Positions 10,051 through 21,485 are shown, numbered from the stretch's first letter. The stretch: DNA of 64,000 bases from Siphlonurus alternatus (GCA_949825025.1 OX463788.1:18908299-18972298); one strand, 5' to 3'. Numbers and translations: made by a program. Notes: generated by a model not told the origin, from the sequence alone.

Positions 10051-11560
10051 TTGAGGTGGATTATTATTATTTTTTTTTTTTTGGTTTATCATTTCTCAAT
10101 AGAGGGCAGGTTAAACTATTTTTAAATATAAAATAAAATATTAATTAAAAAAAAATGCAATACAATTAATGCATCAAAATATTAATGAAATGATGTGCTG
10201 TATAATAAAATTATATTGTCTACTTTAATAATAAAAAAATGAATATTATTTGATTACATTCATATTGTTTTTTTAGAGTTAGGCTCGCTATATATCTTTA
10301 TTTTTTAACAATGTTAAGATATAATATATTCTAGGCAGACAAAAATGATTTTTATTGGAAATATGAGAAGCTTCAACATTGCCAACACAATTCTCTCAGC
10401 CAATGAAAATCTAGCGCGCGAACTGCACTTGAGGACATGTTCTATCAAGCTTCCTATCTCTTAACTCAGCGGTACCTGGTTTTTAATTTTTTTCAACGGT
10501 TCTTATGAAGGGCAAGATTAATAATTCATATGAGCCACGGGAAAGCGAGATCACTTTACTCAACATAAAAAAATATTCGAGATTTTGTGCAGCATAGAAT
10601 TTGAAAGAAAAAATAAATAAAATTTTTCTCCTAACAAACCATACGGAGCGATGTCAGAATGCGGCGCTGTGGCATTTTTAAGTTGATCGAAGCATATATC
10701 ATATATGTCATTGGAATATGATTAACTTTTGGAACTTCTAAGTACCAAAACCGAAGTGCTAAAACCCAAAAGTTTATAATAATAACTTAATTCTATATTT
10801 AATACACGACATATAGGCCATATATATATAATAAATAATATAATTCATTCATTCAATCATGACTCCATATCCCTTGCGGGGTAAGCCGGCAGCATTATTA
10901 CCTCGATTATATATATGTATTTCATGGTATTTTTTTTTTATATCTTAGAAAAAAAAATGCATATGTAAATTTAAAAAATTACTAAAAAATACTTTTCTTA
11001 AATCAGGCTTTATTTAGCCAAATTGTGCACTTGGGCTACTAATTATCTTGATACTACAGCAATCAGCTTAGCTCTAGCATAAAAATTACTCTGTTGAGCA
11101 AGGATATAAAATTAACATGGTGAAGATACGTCAGTGCTATGTTGCCAACTACGGGTGCTACACTCAATGCCCTTAAAGTTAATTTATGTAATTATTAATT
11201 TCTGGAGCTATATATATAATGCAAAATAAATAACAATTTAACATTTTTGCTTGCTCCCCTATATTTATTTACAATATAAAATATTGTCCCTCTATTTTAT
11301 ATATATATATAATATATCCAACTGAAACATATATAAATTTTCTGATGGTTCCCTCAGGCAAAAACTTCAAAAAAGCTGTGTAATCCGCACAAAGTTTTAT
11401 TATAGACTATTAAATTTAGTATATAAATTTATAGCTTCAAAATAAATGCCTCGATATTGAGCAGCAAAAAAAGCAATTAATATAAATATATTAAAGCTCC
11501 TTAATTACTTCTTACAATTTTTTATTAAGGCTAATATGATCTTATGAAATTGTGTATATT
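10050..11560. other. AT-rich intergenic DNA, nothing recognised
   Basis: Long A/T runs and short TA microsatellites. I find no ORF with recognisable content, no RNA gene and no clean terminal repeats. Confidence 0.5.
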
Positions 11561-11579
11561 TTATTATTTCTCTGAAATT

Positions 11580-11842
<263 letters not shown>

Positions 11843-11894
11843 TATTCTGGAATTTGAAAATTTTAGTGTATTTGGCTTAGGTTTAACACCATCA

Positions 11895-12465
11895 TGAAGC
11901 AGTGCAAATAGCAAAATATACCCTTATTTTCAATGCCAGCACTGCAATGCGCTGCTGGCAGTGCAAATAAGGTTGAATTCATTATTTGCACTGTGGCACT
12001 GCGCCTAACAAATTCCATTTCAGCAGTGCAAATAACACATCCTGCCTTATTTGCACTGCCAGCAGCGCAGTGCGCTGCCGGCAGCGCAAATAACGCTCTT
12101 TCCGCTATTTGCACTGTTGCAGTACTGCCTCTGAACATTCACTGCCAGCAGTGCAAATAGCAAAATTCGGCTTATTTGCGCTGCCGGCAGCGCACTGCGC
12201 TGCGGCAGTGCAAATAAGGGTATTTTTCGCTATTTGCACTGTGGCAGTGCGGCCAATCAAGGCACTGCCAGCAGTGCGAATAGCGTTTCTGGTCTTATTT
12301 GCGCTGCCGGCAGCGCAAATAACGGTAAAAAAATGCTATTTGCGCTGTCAGCTCCCGCCAAAACCGCAGTGCATATAGCGTTTTTTGCCCTTATTTGCGC
12401 TGCCGGCAGTGCAAATAGCAAAAAGTGCCTCTATTTGCGCTGCTGGCAGTGCGAATAGCGCCGGC
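11895..12465. repeat. Dense array of GCAGTGCAAATAGC palindromes
   Basis: About 570 bp built almost wholly from alternating GCAGTGCAAATA(G/A) and (C/T)TATTTGCACTGC words, with a GCGCTGCCGGCAGCGC palindrome between many pairs. Over 15 copies are visible, several carrying A-to-G changes (GCGCTGCC). It forms a chain of potential hairpins. Peptide frames through it (PAAHCAAGSAN repeats) are by-products. The same family is at 241-820. Confidence 0.85.
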
Positions 12466-12718
12466 CTTTTTTCTCAAGGCTCAAGCAAGGATTTTGTATG
12501 TATGGATAGTTTATCTCTATACCAATAGCATTAGAGCTACTGAGGCAAATCTCCAACGTAAAATGGCGACCGAGCGCAACCATCTGCATTGTAAATTGTA
12601 TGAAAGTTCCCCAACCTAAGATGGCGGACATCCCATTGGTTACTGTTGTAACCGCGGCCACCCACTTCCTCCTCACGACTGTGCCTCACCGACGGCAGCA
12701 CCATCGCCTATCCAACGC

Positions 12719-12935
12719 AAGGTTCCTTTATACAGGTTAAGACACGCACGCATTTCGTGCGTCAATTTCGTTAAATTTTCAGGCCCCATTGTACCGCGAA
12801 ATTTCAAAAATAGCATTGCATGATGGGCGCATTCAAAATTTCGCGGCACGATGTGGCCAAAAATACTTGAACGTGATTGGCTAAGCCCTTTAACATTGGT
12901 CCAATCGGTGACTTAACCTGTATAAAGCCAACCTT
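12719..12935. mobile_element. Foldback MITE with an extra partial arm
   Basis: The left end AAGGTTCCTTTATACAGG pairs with CCTGTATAAAGCCAACCTT on the right. A further inverted partial copy (CCTTTATACAGGTTAAGTC) follows at 12948-12988. It adjoins the duplicated element that starts at 12994. Confidence 0.65.
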
Positions 12936-12993
12936 GATCCAACGTTCCTTTATACAGGTTAAGTCACCGATTGGACCAATGTTAAAGGTCTTA

Positions 12994-14504
12994 GCAGAGC
13001 GAACTTGAGTAGAAGGCCACAACACGACCGCGCCCACTTTTCAATAGCCATCCTAGTGTCCTACTGAGCAGCAGGTTTGCGTGTAATCAAATGGGAGAGG
13101 GCTTAACTTTGGTCGCGGTTTACGACACTTACGCTGTATATGCTAGAGTTTTCAAAATGAAACAAGTTTAACTCTAATAATAGGAGGCCACAACCAGAGC
13201 GTACTTGAGTAGGAGGCCAAAACCCAGCCGGCGCGATCGTCATCTGTCGAGACATTAGCCGTCCGGAATTTAAAAAATAACATGCAATGTAATCGGGAGG
13301 AAATATTTTTTTTTAAATATTTACTTGATATTAATGAAGGTGTCTTGTATATATAGTGCAATAATACTTCAATGTAGTCTCCCGTTTGCTAATTATTTTA
13401 TTTAGTTCATAAATACAGAGATGCAAAAATTCGCGCGAAACATGGTGCGCGAAACTTTCGCGCGAATATTCGCGAAACTTCGCGAAAATTTCGCGAAATT
13501 TAAAAAATGACTGTCGCAATGCGATTTTTGATATATTCATCAAAAAATTAAGAAAACAAGATAAAATGGCCCCTTTCATGACCTGTCTATCCTCGAATGT
13601 GTTAAATGATTTTAAAAATTATTAAAAGAATTTTTAAAATTAAAAAAAAAAGAAATAATTTTTTTTATATCTAATAAATTAAATTGAACTCTTTTTTAAT
13701 TCATTTATGCAATTAAACCTGTCATTAAAGTAAAATTAGGAGGAAAAAGGCGTATTCATTAAATACGATTCGAAAAAGTAGAGCGGGAAATTCAAATATA
13801 TCAATTTCGCAAAGGTTCGCGCGAAACTTTCGCGAAACTTGGCTTGCGAAACTTCGCGAATATTCGCGAAACTAGCGAAATTTCGCGCGAAACTTCGCGA
13901 AGCGTTGCATCACTGCATAAATATCATACTTCTTGAGATATAAGACGGTAAAGTTAGGGCGGGAACTTGGTTCTATCTTCCAAGCTTTAGTAATGTATCA
14001 TGACGTCACGAAATATTGAAAATACAAAAGTACTTGAATCAACTTTCATACATTATTTTCGATGTAGTAAATAACTTTACTTGATATATACAAAGTATAG
14101 AAAATGCAATTAAGTAAAGTGAAAGTCACTCGCTATGAAGAAAGGCTTTCAATGTTCATATGACGTCATCGCCAGTAAACTGACTTTTATTACTTCGCGC
14201 ATTCCAGCGCATGCGCAGATGTAACAGAAGTAGCAGAAGTCGGGTTCATAAAAGTTTAATTTAAGTGTTTTAGTATTGTCTTTGCGTGAAAAAAAAGGTT
14301 GTCCAGTAAGATTAAACTATATATTAGAGTTAAACTTGTTTCATTTTGAAAACTCTAGCATATATACAGCGTAATTGTCGTAAACCGCGACCAAAGTGAA
14401 GCCCTCTTCCATTTGATTACACGCAAACCTGCTGCTCAGTAGGACGGCTAATGAAAAGTGGGCGCGGTCGTGCTGTGGCCTCCTACTCAAGTTCGCTCTG
14501 CCAC
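12994..14504. mobile_element. Foldback element, family J, unit 1
   Basis: The termini GCAGAGCGAACTTGAGTAG and complement bracket long inverted arms carrying GACCGCGCCCACTTTTC, GCAGGTTTGCGTGTAATC and GGTCGCGGTTTACGAC. A hAT MITE (13416-13915) is nested inside. The next 1.9 kb repeats much of this unit in the same orientation. Confidence 0.65.
13416..13915. mobile_element. hAT-type MITE built of TTCGCGAA words, copy 1
   Basis: Termini CAGAGATGCAA and TTGCATCACTG, flanked by identical 8-bp CATAAATA at 13408-13415 and 13916-13923, mark a hAT insertion. Both ends are packed with TTCGCGAA/TTCGCGCGAA palindromes and the middle is AT-rich. Length is 500 bp. A second copy, inverted, is at 17300-17797. 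Confidence 0.92.
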
Positions 14505-15019
14505 AACCCAGCCGGCGCGATCGTCATCTGTCGAATCGAGACATTAGCCGTCCGGAATTTAAAAAAATAACATGCAAGTTCTCGTTACTTTGTACGTGTT
14601 GAATAATTTGTTCCAGGTAGCTAGCCTTAAACAGTCAATGATTGTCGGCTTCCTTTGGGACATGACAAAAATATCGCCGGAACATCTAGCTGCATGGTTG
14701 GTAATTATTCTTCAAAAACTTGCATGCTTTATAATTATTATTATATTTCTTTGTATTGTAATTTTATTAATTAATGTTATAATAATAAACATGAACAATT
14801 CTCTCTAAGTGCATGCCTTTTTGTCGTTTTCTTGTACACACGCATGTATAATATGTATCATTTATACCTTGAATTAAGTGAAATAATTTACTTATTCAAT
14901 TTTAAGGTAGAAATGTGAAATAATAATTTTATTACATGTTGTAGCTATATTTTCCACTGTCTGAGGCTGAAGAAAGTGCTAACTGCTTCGTGACATATAC
15001 GGCGTGTGATCACCATCTA

Positions 15020-15165
15020 CTAACGACTTTTTGACCACTTGAGCGTGACCACTAGAATTGACCACTAGAGTGACCACTAGGGTGACCACTAGATCCCTGA
15101 CCATGACCACTGGCCAATCTACCACTATAAGCTATAAGCAGTGGTCAAAACGCTTGACCACTGCG
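15020..15165 (+). repeat. TGACCACTAG short tandem repeat
   Basis: Roughly eight imperfect copies of (G)TGACCACTAG lie here, with inverted CAGTGGTCA at 15140-15165. It lies in the part of unit 2 that unit 1 lacks. Confidence 0.75.
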
Positions 15166-15456
15166 GATTTTTTGGACAATTGTACCCTTCAAATACTTGA
15201 ACACTTGCGCTAATTGAGACAACAGTTAGTGTCAATATGGCATCAGCACTTCAAAAAATTGACAATCGATAATGTGTTTAGTGTGCATTTTTGTGTATTG
15301 GCGACGTCACGAAATATTGAAAATACAAAAGTATTATACTTGAATCAACTATCATACATTATTTTCGATGTAGTAAATAACTTTACTTGATATATACAAA
15401 GTATAGAAATTGCAATTAAGTAATTAAGTGAAAGTCACTCGATCGCTATGAAGAAA

Positions 15457-16005
15457 CAGGGCCGTCCCATGCGCACGGTGCATATATACGTTTAATTTTT
15501 TCTGCTCTATTATAGAGTTTTCCGTAAATTAATAGCCACGGCTTAGAAAAGCTGCGCAGAAACGAGTTTTAAATGTTAGTAGTCTACTGCGCATGGCTCT
15601 GCAAAGTGTGCATGATAAAAAAGCTTGAATCCAAATAAAGCTGCGCAAACGCTAGGTGACTAATCTGCGCACAGCCAATAGCAACTTTGTATGCTTTATG
15701 AACAAAGATACGAACTTCTACCCCAGATTGCTTGCGAATTGCAGTGTTTAAAAATTCTTTTAATACGTTACTGCAACCGGTTTGGCTTGTAGTATTGCAA
15801 ATAAATATCAAATTTGAGATGAGATAAAAAGCAACGTTCTCGCTAATGTTGAACAAAAATTCTGCTCCGGTAGGGGCCCCTCGTGCAGCAAAACAGCTGT
15901 TTTGAGCTCACTACGTGACGTCACCTTGGGTGTTTTTGGCCAAAATGCGCAGATCAGTCCAAATTCGTAGGGCTGATGGACCTATCTATTATAGTTGTAT
16001 CATGA
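15457..16005. mobile_element. Insertion with 8-bp duplication and one hAT-like end
   Basis: TGAAGAAA is duplicated at 15449-15456 and 16006-16013; the uninterrupted site is at 14138-14145. The left end, CAGGGCCGTCCCATGCGC, is hAT-like, but the right end (GTTGTATCATGA) shows no matching inverted repeat. The right terminus may be degraded or replaced. No transposase is seen. Confidence 0.65.
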
Positions 16006-16380
16006 TGAAGAAAGGCTTTCAATGTTCATATGACGTCATCATCGCTAGTAAACTGACTTTTATTACTTCGCGCATGCCAGCGCATGCGCAGATGTAACAG
16101 AAGTCGCGCGGGTTCATAAAAGTTTAATTTAAGTGTATATTAATATTGTTTTAGCGTGAAAAAAAAGGTTGTCCAGTAAGATTAAACTATATTATATATA
16201 TATGATGTATGAGAGTTAAACTTAATTGTTTCATTTTGAAAACTCTAGCATATACAGCGTAATTGTCGTAAACCGCGACCAAAGTGAAGCCCTCTCCCAT
16301 TTGATTACACGCAAACCTATGCGCTGCTCAGTGTAGGACGGCTATTGAAAAGTGGGCGCGGTCGTGCTGTGGCCTCCTAA

Positions 16381-16591
16381 AGGCGGATACAGATGGCGAC
16401 AACGGCGACGCGACGCGATTTTGTCACACAAGCTGTGAAATCCCATGCGGCGAGCGAATTCGCTGCATGGGAATCGCGTTAATTACGATGCTCTTTTTCT
16501 TTTAATCGCCCAATATGGCCGCCAATGGATGTTGCAGCAAGTGCGCATTATTCGCGTCGCGCATGGTAAAAATCGCCATGTGAATCCACCT
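16381..16591. mobile_element. Short TIR MITE, family I, copy 1 (3-bp TSD)
   Basis: Ends AGGCGGATACAGATGGCGA and its near-complement, flanked by TAA on both sides. The second copy at 50897-51105 is flanked by TTA. Three-base TWA duplications fit PIF/Harbinger, but no transposase is present. Confidence 0.8.
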
Positions 16592-16650
16592 TAATTAAAG
16601 GGGCATTTGCATGGAGCGTGGAATTAAGCGAGAAAATCGCGTGCCATATA

Positions 16651-17925
16651 CCCCTACGATAATAATATATCAGGCCTGATATCAGGCTGATATCAGGGGG
16701 TATCAGGCTGATATCAGGGGGTATCAGGCTGATATCAGGGGGTATCAGGCTGATGTCAGGTCACATCAGCCTGATATCAGGGGGACATCAGGGCTATATC
16801 AGCCTGATATCAGGGGGTATCAGGGGAGTGTCAGGCTCCATTAGTTATAAGTTTTAACGCTAGGCGGCACCATTGTTGCATCAAAGGAGAAAGGTTTGTT
16901 GATAGAAAAATGGCAGCTACTTCAGGAGAGGAGAAAATCAACAAATAATGGTAATTAAACTATAATTCTTTAGCTTATAAGTTGTTTTGGGGGTAATATA
17001 CTATGTGGGGTGTCTTTTGCTGCAGGTATTTTAGGACTCTGAGGCCTGAAATATTAGAAAATCCACCGTCTTGCTGCCTATAGCTGTGGACCATGGGACA
17101 ACAGTCGAGCCAGCTAGAATAAAGGCCACCTAGCTCCTAGCTGCACAACATCGCATTTGTATTTAAATTTTCTTCAATTTGTTTTATTGGTTCTTTATTT
17201 AGTGTTAATGATAATAGTGTTATTTATTTAATTTAATTCTAATAATAAAATGTGTTTTTATCTATTATAGTCCAAAATGGTAGCCATCAGGCGTTAATTC
17301 AGTGATGCAACGCTTCGCGAAGCTTCGAAATTTCGCTAGTTTCGCGAATATTCGCGAAGTTTCGCAAGCCAAGTTTCGCGAAAGTTTCGCGCGAAACTTC
17401 GCAAAATTGATATATTTGAATTTCCCGCTCTACTTTTTCGAATCGTATTTAATGAATACGCCATTTTCTTCCTAATTTTACTTTAATGACAGGTTTAATT
17501 GCATAAATGAGTTAAAAAAGAGTTCAATTTAATTTATTAGATATAAAAAATTTTATTTCTTTTTTTTTTTAATTTTAAAAATTACTTTTAATTATTTTTA
17601 AAATCATTTAACACATTCGAGGATAGACAGGTCATGAAAGGGGCCATTTTATCTTGTTTTCTTAATTTTTTGATGAAAATATGAAAAATCGCATTGCGAC
17701 AGTCATTTTTTAAATTTCGCGAAATTTTCGCGAAGTTTCGCGAATATTCGCGCGAAAGTTTCGCGCACCATGTTTCGCGCGAATTTTTGCATCTCTGGGC
17801 GTTATAGTCAGGAAACCATCAGGGAACTATCAGGTGGAGACGTCAGGGAAACATCAGGCCAGCCTGATGTCAGGTTTCTTCTGTCCACTTCCTGATATCA
17901 GGCTGATATATTATTATCGTAGGGG
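16651..17925. mobile_element. Family E element with CTGATATCAG arrays, copy 1
   Basis: The TIR CCCCTACGATAATAATA pairs with its complement, and TA flanks each side. Subterminal regions are tandem CTGATATCAG palindromes separated by GGGGGTAT. The core holds a short frame, MAATSGEEKINK followed by stop, also present in the copy at 29921-30684. Without the nested hAT MITE the length is about 770 bp, close to 764 bp in the other copy. Confidence 0.9.
17300..17797. mobile_element. hAT-type MITE of TTCGCGAA words, copy 2 (nested)
   Basis: Same family as 13416-13915, reversed: CAGTGATGCAA to TTGCATCTCTG. It lies inside the family E element. The right flank is GGCGTTAT, the left GGCGTTAATT, and the empty site GGCGTTATAGTCAGG is intact in the sister copy at 30513-30527. 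Confidence 0.92.
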
Positions 17926-18856
17926 TAGCCAATCAGAGGCTCGGAATTTCCTCGCCTTTTGCGGGGAGCGTTTTTTTGCCAACATGGCTACCATACGAGA
18001 AAAGCAAGTGCGCTTTTCTCGCGCCGCCAAGCCTCGCTCGACATCGCTCCATGGAAATGCCCCTTAAGGGTAAGATAACACGAACAATCGATTGTTGTTA
18101 GTCCCATTTGATTAACATGTAAACCTTAGCAACCTCATAATGATTCTGAATTATTTTTGAGAGACAGCTAGTTCTTGGCATTAAAAAAATAAGGAGAAAA
18201 TTTCAAAACAATCGGACGATCCATTTTTTTTAAATTAATTTTTTAGTTTTGGTCTCCATGGGAAAGCCCTATACTGAAAATTTAAAAAATTCATTTAAAA
18301 AAATTGGATCGTCCGATTGTTTTGAAATTTTTTTTCTCCATATCCCTATTGGAAATTTACAATTGTATTCAGCCAAATTACAATTGTAATTTGACTGATT
18401 ACAATTGTAAAACTAAGATTGCAATTGTAAAACTTGGGTTACAATTGTAACATTTGGATTACAATTGTAATGTTCATGATTACAATTGTATTATTTGAGA
18501 TTACAATTGCTTTCAGGTTCTGATACAATTGTATTTGTTAGAATACAATTGTATTTCTTAGATTACAATTGTAATTCTTAGATTACAATTGATTTTTGTG
18601 CTTACAATTGTAATTAGATTGCAATTGTATCTGGATTACATAATTACTAAAAAAAAATGGTATTTTCATTGTAAATTTATATTACACGTATATATACATT
18701 TTGTCAAATTCTTATTACTTCATTCAATTAATATTTTTTATGCTAAGTACGTAACTTGGCTGTGATATCTAATTAAGATACAAAGGTACTATATGAATTA
18801 AGCTTTAATTGATATTATATATTTAAAATAAATAATTATTTTTGGAAAAAAAACAT

Positions 18857-19480
18857 GGATCGACCATCAACCCCCCTTATAGGGTCACAAAAAAAAGTCA
18901 GATCAAATCGATGCATGTTAACATATAAAGTGTAACAAAAAATATAGAAAATACAATTTTTTTGAATTTATGCTATATTTTAATGCATTAGGGGTCAACC
19001 CCTACTAGGCCATTGTGGTTGTATTATGTCATCAAAAGCACTTTTAACTAATAGCTGCATGAACCTGTCTCGTAGTATATATCACTTTTTTTTTAAATAT
19101 GAATTTGAAAAAAATCAAGGGTCGACCCCTAAAAGGGTCACATTGAAAAAGGTAAAAATATAATTCAGAGATGTATGTTAAATTATAAAAATATATATTA
19201 TGAAAAAATGGTTAGAAAAAAAATTAATTTTTCAATCAAATGTTAGGGGTCGACCCTTAAAGGGTCATTAAGATTAAAAAAACTCAATGTTGAACCTGTA
19301 TGTAGTCCTCACATGTTTTGTCAATTTTTTTATTAAAATTTGCATACTTTTAAAAAAGACCCCCGCTAAACCCCAAGGGTCGACCCTTAAAATTAGTGAA
19401 TTAGAGCTCTAGGTTATATTAAGTTGATTGCTAATTTCAGTTTTGCAATTTTTTAAGAAAAAAAATTTTTCAGGGTCTTT
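18857..19480. repeat. GGGTCGACCC palindromes at about 130-bp spacing
   Basis: GGGTCGACCC or close variants start near 18857, 18989, 19120, 19246 and 19377, with a variant at 19471. Spacing is 126-132 bp. The spacers are AT-rich and diverged; several motifs are followed by AAGGGTCA. The same arrangement recurs at 57297-57910. Confidence 0.85.
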
Positions 19481-19654
19481 TGACCCTGAAGGGTTGAAGG
19501 GTCGCAAATTTAAGGGTCACCATTAGAACCGCCATCAAATTTTACCCTAGGATCGAAATTTATATGACATTATATTGAAATGCCCCCTTGTCATTTTCCC
19601 ATAACTTTGATTTATTTTATATACCTCAATATTCTTCATCCTATTAAGAAAACA

Positions 19655-19747
19655 GTAGCAGCGCAATGGTAAGAGTATGATCAACAGTGGTAACCGAAGT
19701 ACAGCAACGCAGGTTTGGGTTAGTAGTTAGATTGGTGACCACTTTTT
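19655..19747 (+). ncRNA. 5S-rRNA-derived module inside a DNA element
   Basis: The segment GCAATGGTAAGAGTATGATC, ACCGAAGTACAGCAACGC, then TTAGTAGTTAGATTGGTGACC follows the 5S rRNA pattern (CGGAAGCTAAGCA, then TTAGTACTTGGATGGG(T/A)GACC), including the internal control region. A TTTTT run follows at once, as for a Pol III terminator. It is diverged from a functional 5S gene. Whether it is transcribed is unknown. Confidence 0.7.
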
Positions 19748-20929
19748 GTAAATTTTACAATCGTAATTATTACAATTGTAAAAATTACCATTGTAAAAGG
19801 ACCAAAACGCAATGGTATTTTTATGGAGCATACAATTTTGAATTTTACAATTGTAAATTTCCAATAGGGATTTTTTTAATGCCAAGAACTGCATGATGTC
19901 TCTAAAAAAAAATTCAGAATCATTATGAGGTTGCTAAGGTTTACATGTTAATCAAATGGGACTAACAACAATCGATTGTTCGTGTTATCTTAATACCCTT
20001 AAATAGTCCTAATCAAGTTCGCTCTGCGCAAGCACTTCATTGGTTTATTGGTTATCTTTCCGCTCTGATGTCCTGTCCTATCTGTGTCCTGGGGGCACCA
20101 GGGTCGGACTGGGGTCAAAAGGCCTACTGAGCAATGAAAGGCGGGGGCCTCTACACCATCGGGGGGTTTGGGGGGCGGAGCCCCCCAAGCAGCCCGCCGC
20201 AGGCGCGATTTTTTTCAAAAAAGGGGCGTGGCTTCCTTATATTTTTTAATACAAAAATGTCTAAACATCGCGAGATTTTATATTTTTTTTTATGAAAATT
20301 TGGATTCTAAGGAAAAATTAATTTATACCTTTTTTGGTGCATGATAACGCGAGTCATATTTTCTGTATATTTTTTTCTTTCACCTTTTTTTTTTTTTTTT
20401 TTTTTTAATCGAGGAGTTTTGCAAGTATAAAGTCCCAAATTTAACAACTAAAACTTTATTGGAACATTTTTCTGTGTGACTTATGGTCAAAAAATGCACA
20501 ATTTTAAAAATAATTAATCGTATCAAATTATTGTGGAACATATATTAAATACCAAAATAATTCTAGTAATGTACCTGAAAATGTAAAAAAAAAAGTGTTA
20601 ATTTTGGTTCACCTTTAAAAATTTGATTTTCAATAAGGATTATAACACTATACTCTCGGATTCACAAATTGAGTCACCTGAACTTTGGAGAGTTGTATTA
20701 TAGCTCTGCAGGTTTCAATAAGCCCAGAATATTGTAAAAAATATACTGACACACAGCAAATTTATTTCTTAATTTTTATTAGTAATTTCATATTTTTGAA
20801 GCAAAAATTTTAATTTCTGTGATATTTTTGACAGAACATTGCAACCTTGGGTTCTTTCAGTGGATTTTCATGACTTTCCCGATTTGCGCACTTAATTGGC
20901 ACTTAAAAATTCATCTAAAATTAACAAAA

Positions 20930-21485
20930 CATGTTATGACCCTGAAATATTAATTTAAAATAAACGAATGAAAACATGCACAATGCGATAAAAATAGTTT
21001 AATTGTCCTATAATTTGAAAAACTAATTTTTAATTAAATAAAAAGTGTGTCTCCTCCATAGAGAAACTTTTTTTCTGGGAAAAAAAATCATTGCATTATT
21101 CAACGTAAAATCATATTTGCCAACAAAAATATTTGTTGGGAATATATTTTTTATTCGAAACTTTATAAATTTTAAAATAATTTTGTATTGTTTTAGCCGG
21201 CGTTGAACAGTTAAACGATAAAAAAATAATTAAAAATTAATAAAGCTTTGAATAAAAAATATATTCCCAGCAAAAGTTGACAAATATTTTGTTACTTTGG
21301 ATTTTGGATGGAATGTTTGTTTTCCCGAAAAATATTTTTTCAGGGAGCAGATACATTTCTTACTTATTATTTAATTAAAAATAAATTAAATTGCGGGACA
21401 ATCAAACATTTTTAATCGCAATGTAATGCACGTATTTTCATCCGTTTATTTTTTTATACATATATATTTCTGTGTCATGTATTAT
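20930..21485. repeat. Foldback inside the hAT element
   Basis: Arms at about 20930-21190 and 21220-21485 share GAATATATTTTTTATTCGAA-like, AATTGTCC/GGACAAT, and AACGAATGAAAA-like blocks in inverted order. It may be an older nested element. Confidence 0.6.

Larger units (their letters stand above)
14505..16379. repeat. Tandem duplicate of family J, unit 2
   Basis: It repeats unit 1 in direct orientation: CAGCCGGCGCGATCGTCATC (13226 and 14511), GACGTCACGAAATATTG (14004 and 15303), GGTTGTCCAGTAAG (14297 and 16166) and the GACCGCGACCAAAG arm at the end. The middle (14575-15290) differs from unit 1 and includes a TGACCACTAG array. A 549-bp insertion sits at 15457-16005. Confidence 0.65.
16595..18067. 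mobile_element. TTAA-flanked foldback that hosts two nested elements
   Basis: The outer arms AGGGGCATTTGCATGGAGCG and its near-complement at 18044-18063 are bounded by TTAA. A family E element (16651-17925) sits inside, and a hAT MITE sits inside that. The right TTAA (18064-18067) is shared with the adjoining family B MITE. Confidence 0.75.
18344..19869. mobile_element. Palindrome-rich element with 5S-like module (AT target)
   Basis: The TIR CCCTATTGGAAATTTACAAT and its complement are flanked by AT, and the host MITE shows where it broke in. The left end has more than ten TTACAATTGTAA-type palindromes (18355-18640). The centre has GGGTCGACCC palindromes about 130 bp apart (18857-19480). The right end has a 5S-rRNA-like module (19655-19747), then more ACAATTGTA words. 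No protein frame exists. The core from about 18857 to 19747 recurs inverted in 56867-58387, which has different ends. Confidence 0.9.
18064..20002. mobile_element. Family B MITE, copy 2, split by a 1.5-kb element
   Basis: TTAA-flanked arms match family B at 18064-18343 and 19870-20002. The right arm is cut at CTCCATAT, where the 18344-19869 element inserted, and resumes at 19870. Confidence 0.9.

Noticed and set aside
10380..10690. Slightly GC-richer patch considered as a promoter or exon
   Set aside because: No consistent splice sites, ORF or motif was found.
11895..12465. Repeat peptides rich in PAAHCAAGSAN read through the array
   Set aside because: Every frame gives similar repeats because the DNA word repeats. 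Stops fall at random and both strands are equally open.
12619..12741. Short + strand frame starting MADIPLVTVVTAA
   Set aside because: It runs directly into a foldback MITE end at 12719 and stops. No splice site or family match supports it.
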